Below, in pieces: positions 8,863-18,700 of a stretch of 64,000 nt of DNA. The notes under the pieces were generated by a model. That model was given only the letters and a program-made list of their open reading frames with translations, was not told the origin of the DNA and made no database searches. The first letter of the stretch is position 1, and each line of letters begins with the position of its first letter. Position numbers and translations under genes: made by a program. This stretch comes from Acidobacteriaceae bacterium (GTDB lineage Bacteria; Acidobacteriota; Terriglobia; Terriglobales; Acidobacteriaceae), in NCBI GenBank assembly GCA_021323655.1, contig JAJPKO010000037.1, positions 1-64,000 on the forward strand, read 5' to 3'.

Positions 8863-9852
8863 ATGAGCGATTGTCTCGATGTATTGGGTATTGGAATAGC
8901 GGCAGTTGACGACCTGATCTATGTTGCAGAATACCCATCTGTGGACTGCAAGGTCCCGATCCTTGGCAGAGCGCGCCAAGGAGGCGGGCCTGCTTGCACA
9001 GCGATCGCGGCAGTCGGATCTCTCGGTGGACGGGCAGCTTATGTGGCGCGGTTTGGCGACAACGAGCTGTCCACTTTCATCAAATCCGCGCTGCTACATC
9101 ACAATACCGATGTCTCGCATATTGTAAAAGACACATCGGGGGGGCCATACCATAGCACGATCCTGGTCGACGGTTTAGGGCACCGCAATGTGTTTTATGA
9201 CGCGACGCTCTATAGGCCGGTTGTGCCCGAGAACTTGCCTTTCAGTCTGATCCAGTCAGCAAGAGTCGTTCTTCTCGACCATATTACGGAACCGTCGCTT
9301 GTACCAGTTGCGGAAAAGGCCCGGAGCCTCGGTGTGCGTGTCTTGGGAGATATCGAGGGCTGTACGGAATCTTCCAGACAGCTTGCCATGCTCACCGATT
9401 ACCTTATAGTGCCCCGTGCATGGGCACTTTGGGCCACAGGTACTTCGGATGCATTGGAGGCCTGCAAAGTTTTAGCGCACACGGAACGTCGAGCGACCAT
9501 TGTAACGGATTCCGCACGGGGGTGCTATTGCATCTCAGAGTGCGACTCCACTGTACGACACTTCCCCGCTTTCAAGGTCGATGTCTTCGACTCCAATGGG
9601 TGTGGCGACACTTTCCACGGCGCTTTTGCATTGGCAGTTGCGCGGGGCCTCACAGTAGAACAAGCAATTCCGTTTGCATCCGCGGCGGCTGCGCTCAAAG
9701 CAGTCGCAGCAGGTGGTGACAATCGGGGATGGGATGCACTTCCCACTCTCGATGAAGTCCTTCGGTTTCTTGAAGCCAGGCTCACCGAATTGGATGGAGT
9801 ACTTCTGCTGCGAGAGATTCAATCTCGGATGGCAGCGATCCCAAGGAAATAG
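8863..9852 (+). CDS. PfkB/ribokinase-family carbohydrate kinase
   Basis: Sugar kinase of 329 residues that transfers phosphate from ATP to a sugar or sugar phosphate. The N-terminal strand is DVLGIGIAAVDDLIYV. A GGGPACTAIAA segment follows at about residue 39, corresponding to the PfkB signature 1 region. Near residue 240 the second signature reads DSNGCGDTFHGAFALA, in which the Asp of GCGD is the catalytic base and the glycines form the anion hole. ATG 8863 is preferred because the conserved strand begins at once; ATG 8821 would add 14 residues. The substrate is not readable from sequence. The neighbouring isomerase suggests fructose, xylulose or a related ketose. Confidence 0.82.
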   Translation: MSDCLDVLGIGIAAVDDLIYVAEYPSVDCKVPILGRARQGGGPACTAIAAVGSLGGRAAYVARFGDNELSTFIKSALLHHNTDVSHIVKDTSGGPYHSTILVDGLGHRNVFYDATLYRPVVPENLPFSLIQSARVVLLDHITEPSLVPVAEKARSLGVRVLGDIEGCTESSRQLAMLTDYLIVPRAWALWATGTSDALEACKVLAHTERRATIVTDSARGCYCISECDSTVRHFPAFKVDVFDSNGCGDTFHGAFALAVARGLTVEQAIPFASAAAALKAVAAGGDNRGWDALPTLDEVLRFLEARLTELDGVLLLREIQSRMAAIPRK

Positions 9853-9889
9853 CAAACGGGAGGCCGGAAGCGGAAGCAGGAGTCCCTTT

Positions 9890-10006
9890 ATGAGCCACCC
9901 AACATCAGTATTGCTGCTTCTCGCGATTGCGGGCGGAATAGTAAAGGTGGAGATCGATAAAACCGATTCCCACATTCACGCCACCACGACAACCAGGACG
10001 GGATGA
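9890..10006 (+). CDS. Possible small ORF (38 aa), unknown
   Basis: A 38-codon frame begins at ATG 9890 with an AGGAG eight bases upstream, in the gap after the kinase gene. The first half is hydrophobic (VLLLLAIAGGIVKV), the second half polar and threonine-rich. No recognisable family. It could be a genuine small membrane-associated protein, a decayed gene start or chance. The rest of the 9853-10113 gap shows nothing else. Confidence 0.2.
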   Translation: MSHPTSVLLLLAIAGGIVKVEIDKTDSHIHATTTTRTG

Positions 10007-10113
10007 ATATCTCTCTAACCCAGACTGCTAAAAGAAATACGCATGCTGAGAGATACGTATTCTGAGGGCCAAGGTCAAAGCGTCGAATCGACAGATGCCT
10101 GAATGCGTGGAAA

Positions 10114-10980
10114 CTAACGTATCGTTGATTTGTAATCGGCAACAAACTTCTGAATGCCCTTCGTCGTCAAGTCATGCTGAATGTCGAACGTATCCCAGGG
10201 CTGGTTGAGATTGAGATTCTCATATTTGATTTCGGAGCCCACCGGTTTGTAGGAGAAAGTTGGGCCGGGCAGGGGCATGCCTTGGCCAACCCATTCCTTA
10301 AGTACCGTGGCAGGCACAGTCGCAAGTTCGGCGCCGTAATGAAATGAACAGAGCAGATGGCCCAAATTGCGGATACTTGCCGCGAGTACCAGGACATGAC
10401 CGTCGCCTGCTGCATACATACGCTTAATATTTCGGATGAGATCCATTCCATTCTGGCCGATGTCGTCCAAGCGTCCAATGAATGGCGAGACATAAACCGG
10501 GGTCGTGGCACCTTTGGTCGCAGCATAAACAGCCGCGGCTTGTGATTGAGAAAAGCAAAGAGTAATATTCACCCGGATTCCCTCGCTAACAGAATAGTGC
10601 GCCGCCTTCAGCCCCTCAGTCGTGCAGGGATACTTGATGTAGGCGTTAGGAATCCACGAATTCATCTCGCGCCCCTGACGGAACATCTCGTCAGCGGTTG
10701 TATTCAGATCGGCAAAGACCTCAATTGATACACCTGCGTCACCGACCAGAGGCGAGATTGTTTCGACTATTTTGCGGTACTCATCCGCTTCCTGTGATTG
10801 CGTTAGCTTCTGCCCCGATTTGACAAGACGTGCGACATTGGGATTCTTCGCAATCAGCGAAGGATTTGTAGTCTGACCGTCCACGTAACCCAGCAGTTTC
10901 CTGATCTCTTTGGTGTCTTCTGGATTGCCTCCATCGACCAAGATTTTCGTGGCGGGACGAGTATGTTTTTGGTTTGCCAT
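10114..10980 (-). CDS. tal: Transaldolase
   Basis: Transfers the dihydroxyacetone unit between fructose 6-phosphate and erythrose 4-phosphate in the non-oxidative pentose phosphate pathway. 288 residues, starting at ATG 10980 with a good Shine-Dalgarno (AGAAGGAG, five bases upstream). Signature 1 is present as QTTNPSLI near residue 36, and the Schiff-base lysine is in YIKYPCTTEG at about residue 119. VNITLCFSQSQA and LVLAASIRN further on are also typical of the family. It is the last gene of a minus-strand operon (DUF4142, cupredoxin, reductase, transaldolase), with 19 bases between the reductase stop and this start. Its presence beside redox genes is odd; functionally it fits the sugar cluster on the other strand. 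Confidence 0.88.
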   Translation of the reverse strand: MANQKHTRPATKILVDGGNPEDTKEIRKLLGYVDGQTTNPSLIAKNPNVARLVKSGQKLTQSQEADEYRKIVETISPLVGDAGVSIEVFADLNTTADEMFRQGREMNSWIPNAYIKYPCTTEGLKAAHYSVSEGIRVNITLCFSQSQAAAVYAATKGATTPVYVSPFIGRLDDIGQNGMDLIRNIKRMYAAGDGHVLVLAASIRNLGHLLCSFHYGAELATVPATVLKEWVGQGMPLPGPTFSYKPVGSEIKYENLNLNQPWDTFDIQHDLTTKGIQKFVADYKSTIR

Positions 10981-10999
10981 AACACTCCTTCTGATTGTT

Positions 11000-11725
11000 C
11001 TAGTAACCGGCAAATTCTTCTGTTCGGATATCGTCTTCTTCAACCGCAGCCTCGAATAGGATTCCGCGGATTGCAGCGACCATTGCGGGCGGTCCTGCGA
11101 TGTAGTAAATCGGGCCTTGTACCTGTGGAAGATGTTCCGTCAGCATTTTCTTGCTTATGTGCCCGGTCTCACCGTTCCATTCGCGATGCGAAGCTTCAAT
11201 CTTCGTCATGGTCGCGATCAAGTGAAAGTTTGGATTCCTGCGTGCGGTTTCTTCGAGCACATCAAGGAATGAGGCATCCTCAGGCCGGCGATTAGAATAC
11301 AACAGATAGATATGATGCGCCGTCTTCTCATGAGTGACCTGGCGGATCATGCTGAGGAATGGTGTGATCCCGATTCCTCCAGCCAGAAAAACTGCAGTCT
11401 TCTCCGTCTTGCGATGCAACACGAAGGAGCCACTGGGACCCTGGATCTTCACTTCGAGCCCTGGAGATGCGTTTTTTAGCACTCGTTTGAATGCAGTATC
11501 TCGGATGCGAGTGGAAATCATCAGATCCTCGTCAAAGGGAGAACTGGCAAGTGTGAAGGTACGGGTATTCCCTTCAGCATCAGTTTCGGACGGGTTGATC
11601 AGAGTCAGATCGACTGACTGACCCGCGCGATATTTAAAGCCGGAAGGTTTGGCGAAGTAGAAGGCCATCGTTCCTTCAGCGACAGCTTCGCTTCGCAACA
11701 ATCTGGTGCTGATAATGTCCGCCAT
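11000..11725 (-). CDS. Ferredoxin-NADP reductase-type FAD oxidoreductase
   Basis: Flavoprotein of 241 residues with the plant-type ferredoxin reductase fold. RTFTLASSP (about residue 50) is the FAD-binding motif, VFLAGGIGITPFLSMI (about 103-118) the start of the NAD(P) domain, and YYIAGPPAMV plus a C-terminal aromatic (EEFAGY) complete it. No iron-sulfur domain is attached, so it needs a separate electron partner. The start is ATG 11725, directly behind AGGAGGAAT; an upstream in-frame start at 11764 is less likely. It lies between a cupredoxin-domain membrane protein and a transaldolase in one operon, which makes an electron-transfer role with the cupredoxin possible (inference). Confidence 0.8.
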   Translation of the reverse strand: MADIISTRLLRSEAVAEGTMAFYFAKPSGFKYRAGQSVDLTLINPSETDAEGNTRTFTLASSPFDEDLMISTRIRDTAFKRVLKNASPGLEVKIQGPSGSFVLHRKTEKTAVFLAGGIGITPFLSMIRQVTHEKTAHHIYLLYSNRRPEDASFLDVLEETARRNPNFHLIATMTKIEASHREWNGETGHISKKMLTEHLPQVQGPIYYIAGPPAMVAAIRGILFEAAVEEDDIRTEEFAGY

Positions 11726-11773
11726 ATTCCTCCTGTCATTGGACACTCCCCCGAATCTGAACACGTGGCCGGA

Positions 11774-12634
11774 CTATTGTCCGAATACCATCGCACCGCC
11801 CAGGCTGCCTTGATAGACGAGTGCGAGCAACGCGATGAATACTGCGATCAAATAGGTCCAACTGGGCGTTATCGTCCGTTTGTGAAATCCCCAACGCCAT
11901 ACAGCAAGCAGAATGAACAGTACTGCTGCCGCCGTGCCAAGCCATTCATGTACGACGATGAGTCTCGCGGGCAGTTGACCTGCCTCGCTGTTCCTCCACC
12001 ACCAACCAGCGATACTAGTGAAAGGGGTGATGATCGCTTCGTAAACCATCATCCACAGCCCAGCGGTATGTAATCCCTGTTTGCGGAAGAGTCGGCCCAG
12101 CAGATCGCTTAAGAACGCCAGTGGCAGCAGGGCAGCCGTGAAGTCCACCAGGATAGGATGGAACTCTTCGGGTTTTGTCGGTGGCCTCCACCGCAGGCTT
12201 GCCTGACTCGTCTCTGTACTCTGCGCTCCAGCTTGTTCATGTTGCTCAGCACCTACAAGGGGCTGAACAATGAGATGGGCAGTCATATTGGGATGGGGGC
12301 GACAGTGATAAGCGATGTCGCCGGTTTTGGTGATGGTGGTCTGCCAGGAACTACCAGGAGCAATCAGACCTGAATCGAAAGTTCCATCAGACGCTGTAAC
12401 GGTGTGGCTGAAAATGTCTTCGTTCTTCCACTCGACCACATCTCCGGCCTTCACGTTTAGCGAAGGTGGATCGAAGTGCATCTGCTTGATGACGATGATG
12501 TTCTGCGGTGACTTTGGCGGTGTCTGCCCTGCCGCGTTGGACACCAGGACGGCCAAGAGGGCCAGAAAGAGAAGAAATACCACAGGCGAGGGCGACGTTG
12601 CTGGTCGGTTCATCTGTGACATTGAGTTCTCCAT
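11774..12634 (-). CDS. Cupredoxin domain fused to DUF2231-like membrane domain
   Basis: 286 residues, starting at ATG 12634 with GTGGAG upstream. Residues 10-37 form a signal peptide or anchor (hydrophobic VVFLLFLALLAVLV). Residues of about 45-125 are a plastocyanin-like copper domain; the ligands can be seen as His in FSHTV and as Cys, His and Met in YHCRPHPNM. From about residue 155 a membrane domain with HPILVDFTAALLPLAF and four likely helices follows, resembling DUF2231. The fusion suggests a periplasmic copper centre tied to a membrane protein that handles electrons or heme. It lies between a DUF4142 gene and a flavoprotein reductase with short spacers, so it is probably co-transcribed. 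Confidence 0.78.
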   Translation of the reverse strand: MENSMSQMNRPATSPSPVVFLLFLALLAVLVSNAAGQTPPKSPQNIIVIKQMHFDPPSLNVKAGDVVEWKNEDIFSHTVTASDGTFDSGLIAPGSSWQTTITKTGDIAYHCRPHPNMTAHLIVQPLVGAEQHEQAGAQSTETSQASLRWRPPTKPEEFHPILVDFTAALLPLAFLSDLLGRLFRKQGLHTAGLWMMVYEAIITPFTSIAGWWWRNSEAGQLPARLIVVHEWLGTAAAVLFILLAVWRWGFHKRTITPSWTYLIAVFIALLALVYQGSLGGAMVFGQ

Positions 12635-12656
12635 GACCGGGCTCCACGGGTGTATC

Positions 12657-13196
12657 TTAAAAGCCGCTACCGCCGCCTTGCAGAGACTGCACAAGCTGTT
12701 GTGCATGTTGCATATGACCCTGCAATACCGGTGCAGCACCCTGGAGGGCCGATTTTAGCTGGGCGTTCTGCGCGTCGGGAATAAGCGTCTTGGTGGCAGC
12801 ATCGATTACTGTCTGATGGTAAGCGACTTCATGTGATGCGTATTCGCGATCGAATGATTTCCCTTTGAGGGTATTTAGCTTCCGCCGTTCCTGGAGGGCT
12901 TGCTGCTTCAACTGCTGCGCGGTGGAGCTGGTTTCTTCTTTTACCCCCAGCTTCGCTGCCAGATCGTTGACGGACTTCTCCAAAGCCGTGTGGTCGGAGA
13001 TCATTTCGTTAGCGAAGTCTTTCACCTGCGGATCAGTGGTTTTCTTCAGTGCGAGTCGCGCCATTTCGATGTCGATCCGGTTGGCTGTCTGGACAATGCC
13101 AACGATCTGCGGGTCTGTGGGTGCTTGCGCGTGAGCCAAGGACCCCAGCGCACAGACCATTGCCATTCCGAGTACTGTACTCACCAGCTTTTTCAT
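12657..13196 (-). CDS. DUF4142 family exported protein
   Basis: Exported protein of 179 residues with a clear signal peptide (MKK, hydrophobic core, AHAQ cleavage near residue 24). The mature part is mainly helical with the DUF4142 landmarks DIEMARLALKKTTDPQVKDFA, MISDHTALEKSVNDLAAKLG and SHEVAYHQTVIDAA, a ferritin-like four-helix pattern. Function in the family is not established. A good Shine-Dalgarno (AAGGAG) precedes ATG 13196. First gene of the operon and divergent from an ECF sigma factor with about 200 bases between, so the sigma factor may control it (inference). Confidence 0.85.
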   Translation of the reverse strand: MKKLVSTVLGMAMVCALGSLAHAQAPTDPQIVGIVQTANRIDIEMARLALKKTTDPQVKDFANEMISDHTALEKSVNDLAAKLGVKEETSSTAQQLKQQALQERRKLNTLKGKSFDREYASHEVAYHQTVIDAATKTLIPDAQNAQLKSALQGAAPVLQGHMQHAQQLVQSLQGGGSGF

Positions 13197-13400
13197 TTAT
13201 CCGCTCCTTGTTGGGTGGGAAAACTTTTCTGATGCGTCCCTGGGACTCGACTACAGAGGTCAGGCTAACGTTCACCATGTCAGATTGAGCGCGCCCGCCA
13301 CCGTCCCGCATCTTCTTCTCATGCCCTCTACATGAATGAGTCTTGATCCGTAAATTGGTTACACTGAGAATTCTGTAACCTCTTCACGTTCGGAGACTCA

Positions 13401-14159
13401 ATGTCTACAGCAATGGAAAATTCGGCGTTGCTGGATAAAGCAAAATGGGAAGCCTGGACTGATCTCGAAGTCATCGAGCGAGTGAAGGCTGGTGATACGG
13501 CCGTGTATGAAATTCTTATGCGCCGCTACAATCAGCGCCTCTATCGAGTTGCGCGCGCCATTTTGCGGGATGATGGCGAAACAGAAGATGTGATCCAGGA
13601 CGCTTATGTTCGGGCATACGAACATCTCGATGAATTCAGGGGATCAGCACCATTTTCGACGTGGCTGACGCGTATCGCAATCAACGAAGCTCTGCACCGG
13701 CTTCGTTCACGCCAGCGGGTGCAACAGCTTGAAGATCCCGACGACGACGGAGCAGGACATATGCAATTAGCTGAAATGTCGCCTAACCCAGAGCAACAGG
13801 CCTCCGCAATGGAACTTGGCCAGTTTCTTGAAAAAGCCATCCTCAGTCTTCCGGAGCAGTACCGCATCGTCGTCATGTTACGGGACGTTGAAGAATTGAA
13901 CACGTCTGAAACAGCCGCCGCGCTCGAACTTACTGAGGAGAACGTCAAAGTTCGTTTGCACAGAGGGCGGGCGATGGCGCGCAGGTGGTTGTCGTCTCAC
14001 ATGAGGTCAAATGCGAAAAGTGCCTTCCCCTTCATGGGGACACGTTGTGATCGCGTTGTAGCAAATGCCTTCGCACGTCTCGAAAGAGAATTAAATTGCC
14101 ATAGCGGATTCGGCGAAAGAGCGGATTGGCGAAAAGGCGCTCGAATCCCTTCGGGATGA
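13401..14159 (+). CDS. ECF-type RNA polymerase sigma factor
   Basis: Alternative sigma-70 factor of 252 residues. Region 2 (residues of about 25-90) shows YNQRLYRVARAILRDDGETEDVIQDAYVRAYEHLDEFRG and STWLTRIAINEALHRLR; region 4 (about 150-195) shows LPEQYRIVVMLRDVEELNTSETAAALELTEENVKVRLHRGR. A C-terminal tail of about 55 residues (FPFMGTRCDRVVANAF) is longer than in minimal ECF factors and contains a Cys. No anti-sigma gene is adjacent; what follows is an amidohydrolase scrap. The 204 bases upstream separate it from the divergent DUF4142 operon. Confidence 0.88.
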   Translation: MSTAMENSALLDKAKWEAWTDLEVIERVKAGDTAVYEILMRRYNQRLYRVARAILRDDGETEDVIQDAYVRAYEHLDEFRGSAPFSTWLTRIAINEALHRLRSRQRVQQLEDPDDDGAGHMQLAEMSPNPEQQASAMELGQFLEKAILSLPEQYRIVVMLRDVEELNTSETAAALELTEENVKVRLHRGRAMARRWLSSHMRSNAKSAFPFMGTRCDRVVANAFARLERELNCHSGFGERADWRKGARIPSG

Positions 14160-14269
14160 AATGAGCCATAGAGATGGATGTGGGTGTCGATGATCGGGAT
14201 GGGATTGGCGGTTTCGGTATGAACCTGTGCAGCGCATGTAGGGGCTACGGCTCCTTTTAGAACATCCCA
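14110..14269 (-). pseudogene. N-terminal scrap of a Tat-exported amidohydrolase
   Basis: On the minus strand a frame entered at 14269 from a stop reads DVLKGAVAPTCAAQ, like the hydrophobic end of a Tat signal. It continues into ANPIPIIDTHIHLYGSFHPEG (written here as two overlapping pieces ANPIPIIDTH and IDTHIHLYGSFHPEG), which is the metal-binding HxH start of amidohydrolase family 2 proteins. There is no start codon, and homology stops after about 50 codons where the sigma factor gene begins. It looks like the leftover 5' part of a deleted gene. The rest of 14270-14402 shows nothing. Confidence 0.55.
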
Positions 14270-14402
14270 TCATTTCAAATTGCCGACTCTTACTTTTTCA
14301 GATATGACTTCCGTTCAAAGAGATTCGACTTGCAAATACATCAAAAGCTAACCGCAGAAGATGATAAGGATACGCTTGAGATCCGCGAAGGATTTTCTTC
14401 CG

Positions 14403-15605
14403 TTACTCTTTAACTTCCGGGCCCAATTCTTGTTTTGTTACTTCGTTGGTGGATGTCATTAGTCTTCCCGTCTTTTGATCGAGCGTGGCTTGATGCAATT
14501 TGCGGAACTGCATCAGCGCGTTTTGTTGTTCGGTTTTATTTCCGAGAGATCGTTCTACTTCAGCAAGGCGATACCAGGAGACTTCATCATTCGCGTTTAA
14601 ATTGATGGCAGTTCTCAGATGCGGCAACGCCTGCTCGGGCTTTTGCTGTGCCATGTACACCGCGGCCAAACCTAGATGGGCTTCTTCAAAGTCGGGATAA
14701 TCCTGAAGGGCGCGTTCAAAATATTGCTGAGCCTGAGGAAAGACACCTGCTCTTCTGTATATTTCGGCAATTTCGTAGGCTGCATTTCCATTGTGGCGAT
14801 CGAGTTCCAGTTCCTGCTCAAATTCTTTTCGCGCCTCTTCCATATTTGCCTGCGCTCCGGATTGATGCGACTGCGCGAGCAGCGTGCGCCCGATGCGGTA
14901 GTGAATGCCGAGCTGCTGTGGATCGATGGTAAGCACGGCTCGGTATTCAGAGATGGCATCGTTGTATGATCCCTGACTTTCGAGTGCCTCTGCGGCGGCA
15001 AGGTGTCTCCAGAGGGAGTTTGGGGCGGCCTGAGCGAGCTTGCTGATCGTGAGAAAGGCGTAATTGCCGTAGACTTTGCCGGTATAGTACAGGACCTCCG
15101 GATCATTGACATAGAGGCGGTTCAGGTCGAGTGCTACTTTCACTGCTTCGTCATCTTTGCGGAGCCCTGTGTAGGCCCGCATGAGCTGCAGGCCGCACAT
15201 GCGTTTGATTTCCGGATCAGTTGATTGATGGAACCCTTTCTGCAGACCGGGCAAGGCCTCGTTGTAGCGGCCCAATTCTGAGAGCGACATTCCCAGTAGG
15301 CTGTTGAGGCGCGGCAAACCGGGCTTCAGTTTTTGCGCGGTGTTAATCTCGCGCACTGCTGCTTCGTAATTGCGGAGCTTGAAATGGATAAGGCCGAGAG
15401 TGGCATGGACCTCGGCGATATTGGGTTCGAGCTTTGCAAGCTGATCGAAGTTTGATTGTGCTTCTGTATATTGACCAGCTGCCAGAGCGCGCTGGCCGGC
15501 TTCAGCATATTTCTGGGCCGCATCGTTGTCTGTCTGACCGTTTAGGTTGCACGTCAAAACGGCAAGGAAAATACCCGTGACTCCAAGCCTGAGTCTTTGC
15601 CTCAT
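14403..15605 (-). CDS. TPR-repeat exported protein
   Basis: 400 residues from ATG 15605; the longer frame to 15689 adds residues without a signal-like pattern. A short signal peptide (RQRLRLGVTGIFLAVLTCNLNGQT) precedes tandem tetratricopeptide repeats through residue of about 370, for example AEVHATLGLIHFKLRNYEAA, QLGIHYRIGRTLLA and EEAHLGLAAVYMAQQKPEQA. TPR arrays bind proteins or peptides; no enzymatic domain is visible. It lies just downstream of, and in the same direction as, the TonB-dependent receptor, with a strong hairpin in the 99-base gap, so it may share that transcript at reduced level. Confidence 0.8.
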   Translation of the reverse strand: MRQRLRLGVTGIFLAVLTCNLNGQTDNDAAQKYAEAGQRALAAGQYTEAQSNFDQLAKLEPNIAEVHATLGLIHFKLRNYEAAVREINTAQKLKPGLPRLNSLLGMSLSELGRYNEALPGLQKGFHQSTDPEIKRMCGLQLMRAYTGLRKDDEAVKVALDLNRLYVNDPEVLYYTGKVYGNYAFLTISKLAQAAPNSLWRHLAAAEALESQGSYNDAISEYRAVLTIDPQQLGIHYRIGRTLLAQSHQSGAQANMEEARKEFEQELELDRHNGNAAYEIAEIYRRAGVFPQAQQYFERALQDYPDFEEAHLGLAAVYMAQQKPEQALPHLRTAINLNANDEVSWYRLAEVERSLGNKTEQQNALMQFRKLHQATLDQKTGRLMTSTNEVTKQELGPEVKE

Positions 15606-15645
15606 AGATGTGAAGTGTACATCCGCCCTATCGCCGATACTCCCT

Positions 15646-15672
15646 ATCCTTTCGCTAACTGCGCGAAAGGAT
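15646..15672 (-). other. Perfect 10-bp hairpin between receptor and TPR genes
   Basis: ATCCTTTCGC (15646-15655) and its exact complement GCGAAAGGAT (15663-15672) enclose a 7-base loop. It lies in the gap between the receptor stop and the TPR start. There is no U-run after it in the minus direction, so it is more likely an mRNA-stabilising or partial attenuation hairpin, or a dispersed palindromic repeat, than a full terminator. Confidence 0.45.
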
Positions 15673-15704
15673 GGAGGCACCGATCTCATATGCTGCCGAC
15701 TTGG

Positions 15705-18700
15705 TCAGAACGTAATCCTGCCGCTGAACTGCAGTTTGCGGGGGGATGACGCCTGAGTTATCAGGCCGAAGGTAGAGGAACCTACACCATTGGAAATGGC
15801 CGCATTTCCTCCTGATCCGGCGACAATCAAACCTCCAACGTCTCCTGCATACTGGTGATGGTTAAAGGTGTTGAAGGTATCCATTTTGAACATGAACTTG
15901 ACGCGCTCAGTAATGCTGAACTGTTTGCCGAGAGCCATGTCAAAGTTGTTGATACCCGGCTGGCGCAGGGTGTTGCGTCCGACGGTTCCGAACGTACCCA
16001 GAGCCGGCTGCGTGAAGCAGGCCGGGTTAATGCGCGCGAATTTACCGACAAGGTTGTCATGTATCTTGCAGCCGGGAACAGCGTTGGCATGCATGAACTG
16101 ACTATCGTTGATGCCCTGAATATCATTCGCTGTAACGGTGAATGGGAAGCCACTCTGGAAAGTGGTGATGCCGCTCAGCTGCCATCCGCCAAGAACTAGG
16201 TCTGCGGCACGATTGATTTGATTTGCGTACTTCTTGCCGCGCCCGATGGGCAAATCCCACACATAACTGGCAACAAAGCGTTGATTCACAGAGAAGTCCG
16301 AGGGGCCATAATCCAGGTTTGGATTGTGGTTATATTCGAAGCCCTGGAAACCGGCGCCTGTTGCGCCAACGCCAGCTGCGGCTGACTTGTCATCCATACT
16401 TTTTGCCCAGGTGTAGATGGCAGTCGCAGCAAGATTTTGCGCGCGGTGTTCAAATTTCACATTCATCGCGTTGTAGTTGGCGTAGCCGTGGAAGTCGCTG
16501 TTGATGTAGAAGCCGTTGAAATTGGGATAAGGCAAACGGCTCACCACCGTACAGGGGGCCTTATCAAGGTTGAGATAAGCACCGGTGGCTGGATCGGTTG
16601 CCTGGCAGAAGGACAGGCTGTTTGCCGGAATCTGCAGCGGCTGCGCAATGTTGCGGCGGTCTAAAAGATGAGTTGAGTGCGTGCCGATGTAATTCAATTC
16701 CAAAGTGGTATCCTGGGCAAGCTCGTGTTCTACCGAAACTGTCCAGGACTGCACATAAGGATTGAGTGGGTTCTCCGATTCAATGACGGCGATAAACGAC
16801 AGAGATGATTCGGGGAATGGCCCAAGTGTGGTGTAAGGAGTGAACAATTGATTGCTCAGTTTTGGATTTGAAGCAACTGTGGTTGGGCTGAGGCTGTTGC
16901 GAACGCTGTAGGGATAGATGTCGCCGGAGTCGTCAATCTCGCGTCCTTCAAACGAATCGAAGAAGATGCCGTAACCACCACGCAGGACGGTTTTATCCGT
17001 AGCGCGGAAGTTTACGCCAAACCGCGGAGCAAAGGGCGTCTTCGGGCCGGGATGAGGCACTTTGCCACAGTAGCGGAGGATTGGGCCGCCGTTTATTCCA
17101 ACACCCGGGGCCACGCCGTTCGTGCTTAACTGCTTGTCTGCATAGCAAAGTCCACCCTGTGGATTGGTGGTATCGAGCCAGAAGAAATGGTTCGATGCTT
17201 CATAAGCTGCGGCGCGGAAATCCCAACGCAGACCGTAGTTGATGGAGAGTTTGGGAGTAACTTTCCAGTCGTCTTCGGCATAGGGCCCTAGATAACTGAA
17301 GACGTGATCTTGCGGGTTGCCTGCCTGATCTGTCGGGCTCAATGGACCAGGAACAAAGGCGGTGACACCGTTGTAATAACCTGTGAGCATGTCGGCCACG
17401 GCATTGCCTGTTCCGCAAAGAGGCTGATTATTATTCAACGGCGAAGCTGGATTGACACAGTTGACGAAATTGTTCGGAGCGGTGATGCCGCTGAATGTCC
17501 AGTCACCGTAGAAATCATCGTCGAGGTTGCGGATCAGGTGCCAGCGACGGTAATCGATACCAAAGCCGAGAGTGTGGCTTCCGCGGACAGTTGTGAAAGA
17601 GTCGGCGAATTCCCAGTTTGGATTGTCTGATCCGCTATAGGAGTTCACCGGACCACCACCGCTGGAGAAGCCGCCGGTCCCGAAGCCGACATGCGGCCAT
17701 GTCTCCTGCAAAGGAGCAAATTTGGTAAAGACACCGGTCAGGCCGATCTCACCCGCGAATGAAGAAGGCGGAGCAGCCGAGCCTTGTGGCGCTTCTGCAC
17801 GGAGGCGCCCAAAGCGGAAATTATTTACATTGGTAGCGCCGATGTTGATGGTGTGAGAAATCGCCCAGCTATTCGAGGTTTGAAAATACTGCTCAATTCC
17901 GTAATCGACTGACGAAGAATTGTAGATGGTGTCATTTTCGTAATTGGAGTGGGTATAGCGTCCGAATACGGAACCGAATTTACCCAGGTCCTGATCGATG
18001 CGATAGGTCTGCTGGTTAGAATGCAGCGGGCCAGGAATGTTATGAATAAAATTGACGGTGCCTTCGGGCGTATTGGGGACTGTTGGCGGACGCCAGAATT
18101 TGTACTTTACAGCCACCATGCCAACGCGAGAGGTCTGAGCAGAAGCAGGCACCCGAGTGCCCCAGTCGTTCAAGCCTGTCGTCGGATCTACGGGTAGACA
18201 GTCGTAGCCAGCTGCCAGAACCGCGGCGCAGGTTGGTGTTCCATAAGCAGGCAGCGGACCGCCAGGAAGGCCATTCACCGCAGGGTAAGTAGCCTGCGAG
18301 AAATCGCCGGAGAGTTCAGCTTCAGTGGGGACAACTGACTGGATTCTCTGACCGTTGTTCATGCGCCAGCCTTCATAATTTGTCATCCAGAAGGTCTTGT
18401 TGCGGCCATCGTAGAGCTTGGGGATATATACCGGACCGTCGGCAACAAACCCGAACTGATTGAGACGCAGGACCGGGTTAGAGGTTTTAACTCCGGCAAT
18501 CATGTCGGTAGCCGTGGGAAATGGCTTGGCGTCGAATGCGTCGTTGCGGTTCGACTCGAAGATTGTGCCATGCAGCTGGTTTGTTCCTGCACGGCTAACG
18601 AGGTTGATCTGGCTGGCTCCGAACCCGTTTTCAGCCGGATAAATACCGCTCTGCACTTTGAACTCACCGATCGCATCCTGAGAAAGAATGACGGCTGGGG

